Origin: Ascaris suum
Lineage: Eukaryota > Nematoda > Chromadorea > Rhabditida > Ascarididae
Assembly: GCA_013433145.1 (NCBI GenBank)
Contig: CM024187.1
Span: 4,666,826 to 4,730,825, forward strand
Direction of reading: 5' to 3'
DNA length: 64,000 nt
The notes under the pieces are model-generated. The model was not told the DNA's origin and did no database searches. It saw only the letters and a program-made list of their open reading frames with translations. Made by a program: the position numbers and the translations under genes. This document shows positions 41,690 through 54,424 of the stretch, piece after piece; position 1 is the stretch's first letter, and every line of letters starts with the position of its first letter.

Positions 41690-42985
41690 CGCTGTTAGCT
41701 AATTTTATATGGCTCAATTTGCATAAACATCATCGATTTAACGGCGCTCTCACATCACCTCAATCTTTTCGCTTGGTTGAAGTTCATCGGCGAAAGCGAT
41801 TTTCATTTCGGCGATTTTCGATTCCGAAGCGTTCATATAAAATTCGCCTGACACGAATGTTAAATTAGAAAGAAATGCTTAGTGCTATATTGGTTCATCG
41901 CTCTTTCAGAAAAATTGAAGTCTATTAATTTGTTTTCGATAACAATATTATCAGATCAGACGTAACAACTTTCCTTCTACAGCTAACAAACAGATCAACA
42001 AATCGAAAAAATCGACAAGCATCTAATAACCTTATATGCTCAATAATATACTTCAACACGAAGAAACGAAAGCGCAATCACCAACAATAGCATGCTTCAG
42101 TGCAAAAAAAAGTGCATTCACTATGGCTTAATCGGTACGAGCGACGTGAATTAGCGGAACTTAATTGGTTTACTGAGTACTACCGAATTCATTGCACGAA
42201 ATTAGCCAGAAACCGTGAGAGATGTATGATATGGCAGAAACGCAAATGCACTTTACAGATAAGTCAAAAGTAAGCTGAATAGGTGCTACAAGATAAGCTC
42301 CCTGTAAAAAATCGGGTTAACGCCTAGGTTACATACAAATAGGTAAAGTGGAACATGCCTGTTTGCAAAATGCTCAAACCTTCTCATGAAAAACAAAACG
42401 GTGCAAATTGATATTCCTCTACGCTGAGACAAGCATTTCGATTTTGTCATTATCAGTGCTTGCTCAGTTTTCAAGGCTATCATAAACCGTTGACGAAGTT
42501 TCAACCAGGCTAGGCGGCATCCGGTCTGTGCTTCTCAAGTGCATCGCGAAAGCAATTTCATGGCGATCAAGTATAATTTTTCTACGTTGCGTTCTCTGTT
42601 GATCTCTGCCTCTGTCCTGCAAATATGCGTTCTGTCCACCTTTATTGAGAAACCCCCTTCCACTTCTGTCATCTGATTAATTCAGCTTCGTTTCAATGTA
42701 ACGTTTTCCTAACGATTGTTAGAGATCCGATTGTAGGTTGTTTTATATCCGACGGTCTTCCAAAGTCCGCGTAGTTCGGCTTTGCCCTGAGTTGATCCAG
42801 GGTGTCCTAACTTGTTTCCTATTTAGGCGAGCGGCCGTCTGCATAGAACATAAGGGTTCAGACCTAAATTGTGTAAGCTGATTAAGCAGGGGCGTTTGGT
42901 GTGGAGCGTCACGAAAATCCACTTTGGAAATGGATAGGTACGGCGCTATCGACTCTCTGATGAAGCTGGTCAAAGTAATTTTATG
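41690..42985. other. No supported gene
   Basis: AT-rich sequence with short open frames only. The last 250 bases may contain the 5' side of the LINE remnant that follows, but no RT motif is readable there. Confidence 0.5.
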
Positions 42986-43810
42986 TTGACGGTGCCTGCA
43001 ACAAGGAAATAGAGATAGTTGCTCCACGTCGTACTCAATTTCTGGCTACCTGCCGCAGGGAACGCTTTAGATTCCATTTCTTCCTCCTCATGTTCGCGAT
43101 GCTTCCAGAAATATTTCAAGTAGTATGCAGCTGTTTGCTGAAGATACTAAAATTTATCGTCATTTGCGGAATTCTGCATATTCGTTTATTGACGCTTCGT
43201 TCTGCAGGAGAACCCGGATGCATTCATTGACTGGTGAGAATTGCGGCTATTAAATGAATGTTGGTGGAGACCATGGGAAAATGAAACTACCCACTAGTGG
43301 AAACGATGAAAAAAGAAGCGTCTCGCATCAACTTCCCGCACCGATGTATCCCTACGTTGGAAGGTAAAAAATCTTTCTTTTGCAAATAGTATTCGCTACC
43401 TAAATGTTGTGATTAAATCTCGACTTTGCTGGAAGCTAAAATGTTCCGTGGTCGCAGAAAAGTCATCCAAAATTGCAAACTGCATTCTCCGCGCTTTGCA
43501 ACATGAGTGGATTTAACATTACGGGAAGGTCTCCGTTACGTATTGTCCACCCGTTTCTGAATACAGTAGACCTGCATAGTGCCTTTATTCTATTTATGAT
43601 ATCTTACTGTTAAAGAATGTGCACAAACGCTTCACCCACATTGTCTGTCGTGGAGTTTCCTGCGACCCCTACAAGCCCAATTACACCGTCAGATTACACG
43701 CCTTTAGCTCCGAATCACTGGAATATCGCAAGATGCTCGAATCTAATCTTGGTCATAAAGTTGTGCGTGGATTTTCAGGCGTTACGTTCTCAGGGACGTT
43801 TCAAGTAGCC
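42986..43810 (+). mobile_element. Degenerate CR1/L2-like LINE reverse transcriptase
   Basis: Translated across frames, this stretch shows RT signatures in order: SYSISGYLPQGTL at about 43030 (usual SSGVPQGS box), MQLFAEDTKIYRHL at 43125-43165 (the FADD catalytic box with the first Asp changed to Glu), and KRFTHIVCRGVSC through SLEYRKMLESNLGHKV at 43620-43765 (C-terminal CR1-like segment). Stops and frameshifts separate the pieces, so it is a dead copy. The C-terminal piece matches the intronic fragments at 6060-6135 and 6868-7090, so the family has several copies in this window alone. Confidence 0.75.
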
Positions 43811-45592
43811 CGTCGAAAGGTATTGCACCAGGTGCAATGTCCTGCTCATTCCCGGTTCCCTGTTCTAGGAACCTGGGATCCATGTCTGCCAATATCGTTT
43901 ATTGCGTTAATGCACCTAATCTTCTCTATTTCAAACCGCGGTTGTGGATTGATTTCCCATGTTGTTGCTCCTGTCTATGTTGCCCTGTCTATTTTCCTTA
44001 CCATGGTATTCCCATGTTCTCTTTTGATGTTGTCATCTGTTTGTCTGTCTGTCTTCCACCTGTCATTGCGTCCGCATCTATTGTGTGCTTCTATCTCGAG
44101 ACGTTGAAATAAGTTCAAAAAGATAAAAACGTCTGACCCTCAACAAACAGTCTTCTACTGCGACCTTTGTTTATCTCTTATTATGATGCCCTCGAAAATT
44201 ATACGAGTGCTTCTCTTCTACCACTCCAGAAACAGACCTACTGGTCAAAAAACGGCGTACCCGCATCGTATAAGCTGTTCTGAATACCGCTGGCGGATGC
44301 AGAGCTCTCGAAAGCTTTAAGACCTTATCTCGGATAGCAGTTTAAGTAGCACATCCATGCGAATATGCTACTTAAAAGCCGATCACCCTTCCTGTTTTCC
44401 TTATAATGCCAGTTCCGAATTTTACAACATTTCCTCTGTAAACGTTCAAAGAAAGTGATTGAAACAGATCATAAGCGACTTTCATGTTTCGATCAGTGCA
44501 AACGCCCGCGATCATGCTAGGGCTGATTGATGAAAACACAATTTCCGAAACGTGATCGACAACCAAGGAAACAACTCCGAGAAGTTGCCGCCGACTTCTA
44601 GAGACCGACACACGGCCAACAATCCACTTCCCACTCGATGATCACAAAATAAAATTTTCCCAGTTAGCAACACGTAAATTCAAAGCAACACATCCATCCC
44701 CCAACCATCTCCGCTGTGTCACAGTGGCATCGCATGGTTAAAACTACGCTTGAAGCAAGCATACACTCACACTTGCAGCATGTCTTCCAAAGATAAGACA
44801 TCAACTGCCTTTGGCGGTGCTATGCTTATAACTGACCGCAACTAGCCCCAGTGACCTGCACAGAAAGACCTACACATAAAGTTTCAAACAGGTTGCGGCA
44901 AATGCGAAGATATCCAGGTCGTGCGCACACAAACAAGAAGTTCGAGCACGAGCTAATGTTAGTACAGCGATCTGTTTCTTGTAAGTCCGAGTAAACATCA
45001 TTAGCGCATACAAAAGCGGCGCATTTTAATAAATGGCCAAAACTTGGCCATAATTATTTAGTGGTGAAAACGTGTTGGCACTACCCTGTGGACGTTTGTC
45101 TTTTTGGGTGCCGCACATTCATGAAGAAAAAGTAGACTGTAACTCTAGTAGAATAAAAGCACTATTGTATCTGTTGCGAAGTTTACATTAACAAGTGGGA
45201 ATTCACAGACAACATCGAATTCACCAACACATCAATATTCATAACAAAGACGTTGCAAGTAATCCAGCGGCTAGAACAGGAGTGAAAACGAGTAACTGTG
45301 GACTGTTATCGGATACCGGTCCTCACCCTTCAATTAAAAAATATGCGCTCAAAACTCTAAGCAAGCTGTCTTCCTCCTCCCGCTCAATCCCAATGAAGGT
45401 AAACGAAAAGCAGAAAAATGCGAGCGGAATAACGGCCATAGAAAGATAGGACGCCGCGTTAACAACTGAAACGAAATAAAGAAATTGGAATATAAGTGAG
45501 ATCGGAGTACAAGCGTTTCACTGGAAGGTGAGAACGAGCTGGAGAGCTTCAAATCGACTTAAACAGTTCAAAAATGCCGCATTAATGGAATA
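43811..45592. other. LINE 3' flank and intergenic region
   Basis: The first 300 bases continue the open frame of the LINE (to 44107) and include a pyrimidine-rich tgtctgtctgtct stretch, probably the element's 3' end. The remainder shows no supported gene; the minus frame at 44611-44372 has no recognisable motif. Confidence 0.4.
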
Positions 45593-48500
45593 TCAGTCAT
45601 CTCGGTCTTGCTCTTGCTGTTGTCTTCTTAAGACAGCGCCAGGAGCAGGATACGGTCTTTGCTGGAACAGCGGTCCACTCGCAGTCACATCGGCACCAGT
45701 CCTATCGTGTGCATGCAATCCTGTACTCCATGTGCCTCTGAAAAGCAAACTAAATATCATCCCAATCCCGACTTACCATCCGACTGTCCTGCACAAATCC
45801 TACGAAAGAAGACAAGCGAACACATCGTTTACATTCCTCTCATTAGATAATAAAGAAACTGTGACGAATCCAAAAACTGTCGTCAGTTAGAAGAGATTTT
45901 CACCATCCGATCACAGTCTTCCCACGCAATTCAAAGAGTTCAATTCCAGATGAACCAAACGAGTGTTCGATTTTACGAAGCATTAAAACCAAACGATGTT
46001 ATTGCGTTATCTCGACTTTACGCTTACATGAAAGGATTGTAATTCCAACCCATAACTGAAAACGAATTTCACAATGGCTGAGGTTATTGAAACAAAAATA
46101 TGTATGCATAGAAAACGAGAAGCATCAACAACTTCGATGAAAGTTAAGTTAATATGTTCGAATTGCGAGGAAGTAGAATGCATGAAAGAAGCAATTCATT
46201 AGGTAGAATGAACAAATGATCAAGAACTCATACATTGGAACACTGTCGCCATAAGCCGCAGGGTCCATAGGATCAATTCCCTTCCGTTTTGCACGCTCTG
46301 TAAAAAAGAAACATTCTCTGAACTCTGCTTCGGAATTTCTGCAGACGAACGCTTCAAATAAGACAAAGCTCTCTGAACATTTAAATGTGAAAATACTGAC
46401 TATCTGAAACGTTTTCGCTCTTTAGTGCCCTTAATTAGAAGTCCTCGTTAACGATATGCAGCTGAAAAAATCTGATATCCATCTCTTACCTATTATTCGT
46501 AAACTATCAAAAATGGTTTGCTCATCCTGTTCCGCGCGCCTCTCCGCTGATGTCTAGTTGCTTCAATGAAATTGTACTATTTAAAAAAGGAGGATAGAAA
46601 ATCCAACTTACTTAACCGATCTCTGTCGCTCAGTTCGGGCCTTCGCTCCTCATCACTATCAGTGCCGTTCAATCTGTTGTCGTTCTCTGAATCAGCCGAA
46701 TCGGAGCCCCGTCGCTAGAATGGTATTTTTATCGCTAGCATCAGTCTAACGCCACAACAGCGGTAAAATTCCAAGCAGCAATCATTCTTTCATCTCCAAT
46801 TCCCTCTTTCCATCACAAATCTTCAAAAACTCAGGCTGCAAGGCTCTTCGATTATTTTAAGCACCAAAACGAGGGAAAAATGGCAGAAGTACGCATCGCT
46901 ACATCGTCTCCTAGGGAAGCGGTTTCACCTCATCTTAGAATGTAACTTAAAATGGGCGAAACATGACCTCACGTTTAACGATCACAGTCCGCCAATTTTC
47001 AGTACTGCTTGCTCATTCCCGTAACACATATATTTACCCCTGGCGCAACCACACATCAGTCATAGTCTGTTGTTACTACTGACAAACTTACTGCGCCGCA
47101 GGCAAACGACTCCACTCCTACCCATTGTGTGGATTAGCAGTCTCAATGACTACATTAAATAACTCAACGCAGGCCCTTAAGCATAAACTCTCCCCTCTTA
47201 TTCGCATTACATTACACTGGATATAGATAGAGTTTCGCAAACTCCGCTAAAGTCTCTGAGCAGCAGGAAGACGTTTCACCTTTCATTGCAGACCATGAGA
47301 TAACGAGAAATGTAATGTGAATAAGAAAATGCTGACCTTCCTCCTCGAACGATCATCGCGCTTAGCACTGCCACCACGATCGTGTCCGTGAGTTTCTTTA
47401 AATTCATTCTTCTCGATACTTTCCTTTCGTGCTTCATCTTCACCACCCTTTTCGGCCTCCTTTTCTTTATTCTCTTCTTCTTTCTCTGCCTCAATGCCAA
47501 CGCCGTTCGTATTCTCTTTCTTTTCAAAAAGCTCTGGAAAAACAGGTAGTCCGAATTTTCAACAACATTACCCCTCAAGCTTTCGTTTCATAAGAATTAG
47601 TTGTGCAATGAAAGGTAAAAATCAACACTCGGTTTCAGGACCACGTAAAGTCTTGAACATGGACACTATCTGCCTAGACGTTCGCTGCTGTACTTCGTTT
47701 AAATATATCACACCCATACAACCCTTCAGGCCAAATGGGTTATTTTTGGGATACACTTGATAAAACTCTCCTCCTTGCTCTTTCAGCTACTTAAACGTTC
47801 ACAAACCAACTAAACTAATGATGTGGAGGTATGCACGGAGGTGAGAATAACCGCCATCCCCCTCCCTCCTCCCTCCTCCTCACGAACACCACTCACAAAC
47901 ACATACCCTTTGAAACTTTTGGAGCCGCATCTCCAATAACGGCAAGCGGATGCCGTGGAGGTAACCAAGAAACCTCATCTGTGCGAAGAAACCAATAATA
48001 GTGCCGAGCGCAACCTGGATCGTACACCTCTTTCCAGCCTAAAAACAATTCATTAACAGGATAAAGATCCAAAAAAGGAAAAAACAACCATTCTAGGTAA
48101 AGCTGAAGTTTGTTTCTAACGCCCTAAGGAAGTGGGTCATGACCACAGTCCTTACAGAAATTCAGTAAGGAAACCCGGGTACGCTATTACCCGTACTTCC
48201 GCGCCGACGGTGGCAGATTATCTACATGTATGCATAATGTTAACGTATATCGACGCGCAGTAGCCGTGAGAGGCCACCGGGAAATTAAATTAAGCGCAAA
48301 CATCCAAAAAAGGAAACAGCCGAACGAACCGGTTGGCAGAGGATACTTCTTCAAAATCTTCAGCCGTTGTTCAGTGTATTTCTTCGGCAACCTGCAAACC
48401 GTGGAAGATAAAAACGCAAAGAAGAGATTTTCATTGGCAATAAAAGTGGGAAATTTCATTCAGAACAGTACTCATGCAGAAAAGTTTTATTCTCTGCTAA

Positions 48501-50196
48501 AGAGATCAGAATAAGGGAAAGTTAAAAGATATCAATCTGGGGTATTGGTATGAAGACAAAATCAAAAGGGACCGCGAAATATCAAAGGAATTGAAAGTAT
48601 GACACGACGCTTCAAATCGGAACACACTCAACTCAAAAGTATTGCAAAATGAATAAAACATCGATAAATAATGCTAAAATGCAGTGAAAAAATTAATGAA
48701 AACAATCATCCGAAAATTCCGCATATCAATTGAAACAACGAATATCGGTGTTCTTGATTCATGCCGCTGTTAAGAACATCCATGATAACAGCGATGGCCA
48801 AGAATAACAGTACATTAATTTTCCATAAAAAGGCAATATTCTCTGCCCTGAAAAGCATAAATAACAAGAGAATGCGTTAACTACAATCAGGTGGAAAACT
48901 TACGAGTCCTCACTTATTCCTTCCTTCCAGTGATCATAGCAGAACTGAACACAGTAATGATAGGGATTGTATTTGTTGGGACAAGCTGGCGCAAAAGCAG
49001 TGTTCTTGTCAGCGGAAGTACGAGCCTCGGCTGGATGGGATGATGTCCCTTCAGCGTCATAATTTTCCGCAATTACTTCTTCATTAGCGTCTGCAACATC
49101 AAATAAATATCAGTGATGACGTAGACTCGTTTACCACAACGTAAACATTGCGGCTCTGAGGATTGAAAAAAGGTGGTGAAGATTGATTTGAACAGCCAGG
49201 ATAATGGCACGAATCTCCAAAAGCATTTTTTATTGTGTAGTATTTGGACAATACAGGGCTAAAGTGCTTCCAAAGGCACAGGCTAAGTGGGAGAGCCACC
49301 AAAATTAGGAAACGGTCTGCCGGAGCGCACTGTAACCCTTAGGGATTCACCTACGCAGTAGTTTCGAAAATATCAATCCTGCAGCGCGGGGAGAAGATTC
49401 GACGAATGCATCGCTCGAACAGGTTGTATTGTCTCACAACAGACGACAACAAAGACTCTTCGAAACTCCGTACTTGAAAATTCGCTTAAGATCAACTAGG
49501 ATCTTACTCCGAAAGCCTTACAGGGCAAAAATGGCAGTTCTCATTTCAACATACAGGGCATTCGACGAAGTTTTTCGCACCACAGCCTTCTCCTCATAGG
49601 TTCACCATATGAATAGAAAGTAAGACTGTGAAATAAGACACCGCTTCCGTTAAGGGTCGATACTGATGTTTTCGCAAAAGCTGGTCGCAAGCCATTCTAT
49701 CACACTACCTAGCATCGTGCAGACTTTTTGGTTCAAGACGGAACGCCTAAAATTCATTTCCAAACACCGATTAGAAAAAAAGCCTCGGTTTCCGAAATCG
49801 AGGTGGATGACGCTGGAGCAACAATCCGTTTGGGAAGGAGAATGAAAAATAAAGAGATATTGAAAACAGCGAATAGTTTTGCGTTCCTGGATTATAATAA
49901 CGTCTGAAAATTAGTTTAAGCACAGAAATTTTCCAGTGTGCGAGAGTTCAATGTAATTCTAGTGTTAAGTTTAGGGCTCCCGAGAGGTAAATCTCTTCCC
50001 CGCCTCCCTTTACTCCTAGCAACGGTCAAGGATGGGGAAGCGAGAAGAAAATGCATGACATGCTGGAAATGTCCCCGACAAAGATGAGACAGGAATGATT
50101 CACTAAATTCCCTTTCAAAGATGGAGCAAAATTAGTACCTTCTCGAACAATGCCGCGCCTCTTCAGTCGAGCCAACAACGCCGGCGGTAGAGGCAT
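45593..50196 (-). CDS. PQBP1: Polyglutamine-binding protein 1 orthologue (WW-domain splicing factor)
   Basis: Nuclear protein that links the U5 snRNP to transcription and splicing. Exons in order: 50196-50139, 49090-48904, 48391-48330, 48038-47907, 47533-47337, 46714-46612, 46297-46234, 45737-45593; all phases agree, 948 bases, 315 aa. The N-terminus [17 protein letters not shown] and EVIAENYD match the family. A Cys-containing block follows ([19 protein letters not shown]). The WW domain is [16 protein letters not shown] then [12 protein letters not shown] Lys/Glu-rich region comes next, then Arg/Asp/Ser-rich [36 protein letters not shown], and the C-terminal [18 protein letters not shown]. 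That end contains the YxxPxxVL motif which in human PQBP1 binds U5-15kD (TXNL4A). Every exon has a clear acceptor; several donors are gtaag/gtatg type. Confidence 0.95.
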
Positions 50197-52352
50197 TCGG
50201 ATCGACTATATCGACAATCAATTACCAGCTGAAATACGTTGACGCGTGCCAACAAATAAGCAGTGAAACGCACGTACATCCACAGAGAAAAGCATTTTTG
50301 GGCATAATCGCTGCAGACTATTTGCATGAAATCTCGATAGGATATGAGTGAAGCATACAAACGAGCAAACAGTAATTCGAGTCGAATTTAACCTCGAGAA
50401 AAATCCTCAGTTACCCTCAGATCTTGACAAAGAGTCCAAAGAAATAATCCCCTCCTACGAATCAACCTAATTTCGCACAAAATAAACCTTTCAAATTGAA
50501 CAAACCGATACTCAGTGAAACAGAAAAACGAGTTCAAGAAGATGACAAAAAAAAGAAACAAAGAAAAAAGAAACTACTGCTCACAGAAAGTTCCCGCGGG
50601 TATTGGAAATAAACGAGGTTTCAAACGAAGTTCATTTCCCACCCCACTCACTCTCCTCCCCACCTACTCCGAACTTCCTTAGGGTTTTATATGTTTCAGG
50701 CTGTCACATCAACCCAATTCACAACAGTTCTTCACTCTACGTTATCGGTCTGCATTAAAAGGGATAGGAATTCCTTAGCCGCCTATGACTTAGACAATTC
50801 GCAATCAGAGGTTAAATGTGGCCCGGTAACAACCACACTCAGAGCTTCACTTAGCCCGGTATGGAGATGTGTTGACGTCGGTCTGGGTTCCAGGTGATTT
50901 AAAGCAATGCGCTCGACTGGTGCTGAGTTAAACTCAACTCCGTTTGGTCTTGCGTTGAACCCGGTCTCACTTCTGGTCACGATTGAGATCAGGGCCGGCG
51001 CTTAGGTTACGTACTTTGATTTTTCTCTCATAGATAGGCGCAAAGAAAAAACTATGACACTGCTATTCGTCTCTGTTCTGCAACTTCGACAGCTGCTTTG
51101 TGTTGCGTGTGGTTGAAGTACGTAGTTGGATTGGAGTATACCGCTCTAATAAAAGTTTTTGAACAACCATAAGCTCACCCCCCTTCAAAAGAGCCGCCCA
51201 CTCCTACCCTTCGACCAGAAGTGCCTAGCCAGCGCGTCGACAGGACTGCACTAGCCCCCTTCCCCATTCCCCTAACTTAGTAAAAATCAAGCTACATTCC
51301 ACATGGTGGTTTCAGGGTGCTTGTCACATCTCATTACAATTTTGTTGTGCTCTCGTGTGGCGTCGAGTATCACCACGTCACCAGGGCAGAAAAATGCTTT
51401 TCGTGATGGTCTGATTGCGTAGATTGAATCCTCTCTTCAGAACTACGCATTTAACACTCATCAATGTCTGATTAGTCTTCAAAGGGAGTAAGTCCATTTT
51501 TTCCACCTCTTCAGTAAATCGATTTCCCCCACCGTTGTATTCCGTTTCTGGATGCATTCAGTAGCACCACTAAAAACTAGGAGTTCGAGTTTTCAAATTC
51601 GAGCATATTGCAGCCCTACATTATGACATCAAGATTTCCACTTTTGCAAACTTTTGTGTCTGGCCCGCAACAGAAATGTGTCATCTTTATTCAGACAGCC
51701 GTTGTTTTCTGTCTTTGGTGGAAATGTCGAGAAGGGTTTTTCATTTCGAGTTGACGATCCACATCTTTTCGTTTTGGGTTCGTCTTTCAGGTGATCGAAA
51801 CTTTTCTGCGATATTTCAAACGATCATTACATAGAACAAGAGATTAAAAGAATTCTCCGTCAAAACAGCAGGTTTTGGTCTCTACTTTCGAGCGAAATCG
51901 ATCGACAAGCAAAAGAGTTCCCTGATTTCTTTTCACGCCCTTGTATTCAACTAAAACCAGTTTTTTTACAACCGTTGAAAAAATTTCCACCCATACTTCT
52001 CACTTTTTAAGAACAACGTAGAGCTAGAGTCAGATATGAGACTTAAAGGCATAACACTATCAACTGACTTCAACGGTGAAACGAACGCACGAGTTGACGA
52101 ATCAAAAAGCATCGCTGACTTCATCCCGTTATTCCTACAGTCAATAAGAAAAATTAAAAGAACCGTGCGAGTGAATAGCGAATATATTCCTCGGTTAAAG
52201 AGCTATCGCCGAGATACGAAACGAGAATAAAATAAGAGAGCACAATATCGTAACAACACAGAGAATTGCACAACTATAGGCGGTTTCATGAGGACTAAAA
52301 GAATCAGTTACTGAAACTAAGACAGGCGTAACTTAACAAGAGGTGTATTATT
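50197..52352. other. Intergenic region, no supported gene
   Basis: Includes the PQBP1 promoter side. The patch 50800-51010 is GC-richer than its surroundings and open on the minus strand (50980-50783). It may derive from a dispersed repeat, but I see no ends or domain. The + frame at 52036-52230 has no splice or motif support. Confidence 0.4.
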
Positions 52353-52832
52353 TTAAGACAGAAGGGAGAGGATAATAGAGTAGTGGGGCATACGGGAAAC
52401 TTGTGATATTTCAAAAAGGAATAGTGGAAGGATCGCATGACAGATGAACAACATGATGAATTTTGATAGATGAGATGAAACCGGCGAATTCAAGAGGACA
52501 GCTGCTGCTCTTTTTTCGAATCGCCTTAAAGCATCCTGCTCTTGCTTCAACAGTGGATTCGATGCGTCGATCGTGCTGCCAAAAAAGGTTTGGCTCGAAA
52601 CATTTTTATGGCATCTGTTTTTATCGAGTTTGAGAGGATGAGCAGAGTGCGTGCTATCAAGAGTTGTTGAAGGGCGGAAAAACCCATCATGTGGGACAGC
52701 AACTTCATCATAAACAATGATATAAGTCATGACTAAATCGAAGTAAAATCCTCGTGATTCAAAATTAAGCAGACGAACTGCATCTAAGTAACTGCCAGTA
52801 GTATTCGTCGATTGTAAAGCGTCACTGACCAT
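52353..52832 (-). CDS. Candidate long ORF, unknown function
   Basis: A 159-codon open frame from a true ATG (52832), unusually long for this AT-rich background. The stretch 52575-52482 has a strong internal acceptor (ttttttggcag) and a gtttcatc donor and reads ASNPLLKQEQDALRRFEKRA, which looks like an amphipathic helix of a real exon. The C-terminal end (FIMLFICHAILPLFLFEI) is hydrophobic. It is either a single-exon gene with a C-terminal membrane segment or an exon inside a larger minus-strand gene. I do not recognise it. Confidence 0.3.
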   Translation of the reverse strand: MVSDALQSTNTTGSYLDAVRLLNFESRGFYFDLVMTYIIVYDEVAVPHDGFFRPSTTLDSTHSAHPLKLDKNRCHKNVSSQTFFGSTIDASNPLLKQEQDALRRFEKRAAAVLLNSPVSSHLSKFIMLFICHAILPLFLFEISQVSRMPHYSIILSLLS

Positions 52833-53430
52833 CCGGAAGGAAATTTAGGAAAAGTTTGTCTCCATTAGATGTGCACTGCACTCTAGGAAGACGTCATATT
52901 TGATAATGACATATGTGAGTGTGAACAAACTCGGATTTCCTTAAAGGCTGTTCCTTTGTCAAAACGGTGACTCTTTTGGACACAGCTGACACTAATTTCA
53001 AGCCTGAAGTCTCCCACCCTCTTCATCAAAGCATATCAGCTCTTGCAGCCGGATTAAGCGAGGAGCCGCAAATAAGCTGGCATGATGTGAGCATTCCATC
53101 TGACCAATTAGTTTGCCAAATCGTCATGAAATGATGAAATATAACGATCAATGCCTTCGCACACAGGCAAGAAAATATTTTATTTAAATATAATTTACGT
53201 GAACATCATTTAATTCATTTAAACAATATATAATTCATGAAAAATACAATTTATTTTAAAGGCAAGCAGAGGTATGAATTGCCACTAGACTATAGAGAAG
53301 TTGTCGGAAACGACCACATACCTGTGTAAAAAATGATGAGGTCAAAGGGATGTTTACTTTTAGGCTTGGGAAGTATGTCAGGCGTAACGAGCATCAGTAC
53401 AATAGTTAAGGGCAACTTCTGACACCTGAA

Positions 53431-54334
53431 TTATTGAGCTGAATCAAGTTTCTTCCTGGCGTTGTCTCGATAAAATGGGTTTTTGGTGACATGTGAGTCG
53501 AAGGAATTTTGCTTTTTTCTCGAGGGAAATTTTAAATCCACTTGGGGACGATAGCATTGTTGATCTGCTCGGCACCGTATCAGTGCACACATGCAGACGA
53601 GCCTGCATAGACGCGCAATGTTTTTGCTGAGACACAAATCAAACTTAATAAAGGTGCTGTAATATGGATATTGAGTATGCAACCGACTGGAGAACAACTT
53701 CCAATTTACTTCAGCAATTGCTATTGCAAGACCTGGTTGACTCTTTCATGATTATAGAACTGACACTCATATAAACTTCCTTATTCGAACAAATTTGCAT
53801 CCAGCGGCAGCATCCACTTTACTTCCGCTGACCGACACCGTTGTCAGCACGTTTTACTATCGCTGTCGATCCGCATGCTAGGCTTGAATGTACTCATCTC
53901 AGTTACACGCCTTGTGTGGTCTCAGATGCATTGAGAGCGCTGTTAACAGATGACCAGACCGTTCGCCATTAACTTCTAGCACTCGTAGTCAGTGAGCTTA
54001 CCCACGTGTGACTGACTGGAGTTATATAGCTCTGTTTAGTACTTATAGCTGCGCTCTAAATGTTTTTGGCAGAGCTTTAGGCTGCTTTAACGCTTTCGGG
54101 AGCATTTTTGTTCAGGAATTACTTTTAAGATTAGTTCAGCTTTATACTTTTCTGACGTGAGAAACGGTCACTAATGTACGATTCATTGGAGGCTGCTAAC
54201 AGAAATATAGAGATAGGCAAAGTGAGAACAGTGTGTTATTACCTCTTAGGCAATCTTTTTTTTTGAACAGGGCTATAGTTTGTCAAACGACGGGAACTTT
54301 GAAAAAGAGATTCAACGCAGTGAGGAGCTGCCAT
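53431..54334 (-). CDS. Weak two-exon candidate, unknown function
   Basis: A possible first exon runs from an ATG at 54334 to 54243 (donor gtaataac; contains LFQSSRRLTNYSPVQKKRLP). It joins in phase to 53626-53431 (gtgtctcag acceptor; ends FYRDNARKKLDSAQ and a stop). The second segment is also open in another frame (STMLSSPSGFKISLEKKAKF), so the frame is uncertain. No domain is recognised. Confidence 0.2.
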
Positions 54335-54424
54335 TGAATGGTTACTTCTAACTGACGCAGAGGTGAGAACTTTATGCGGAAGAGGAGTTGGACCGAACGC
54401 GATAACGCATCGCAATACATTCAC

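Noticed and set aside
43619..44107. 162-codon + frame as a possible gene
   Set aside because: Its first part is the C-terminal end of a degenerate LINE reverse transcriptase and the rest is the element's 3' flank.
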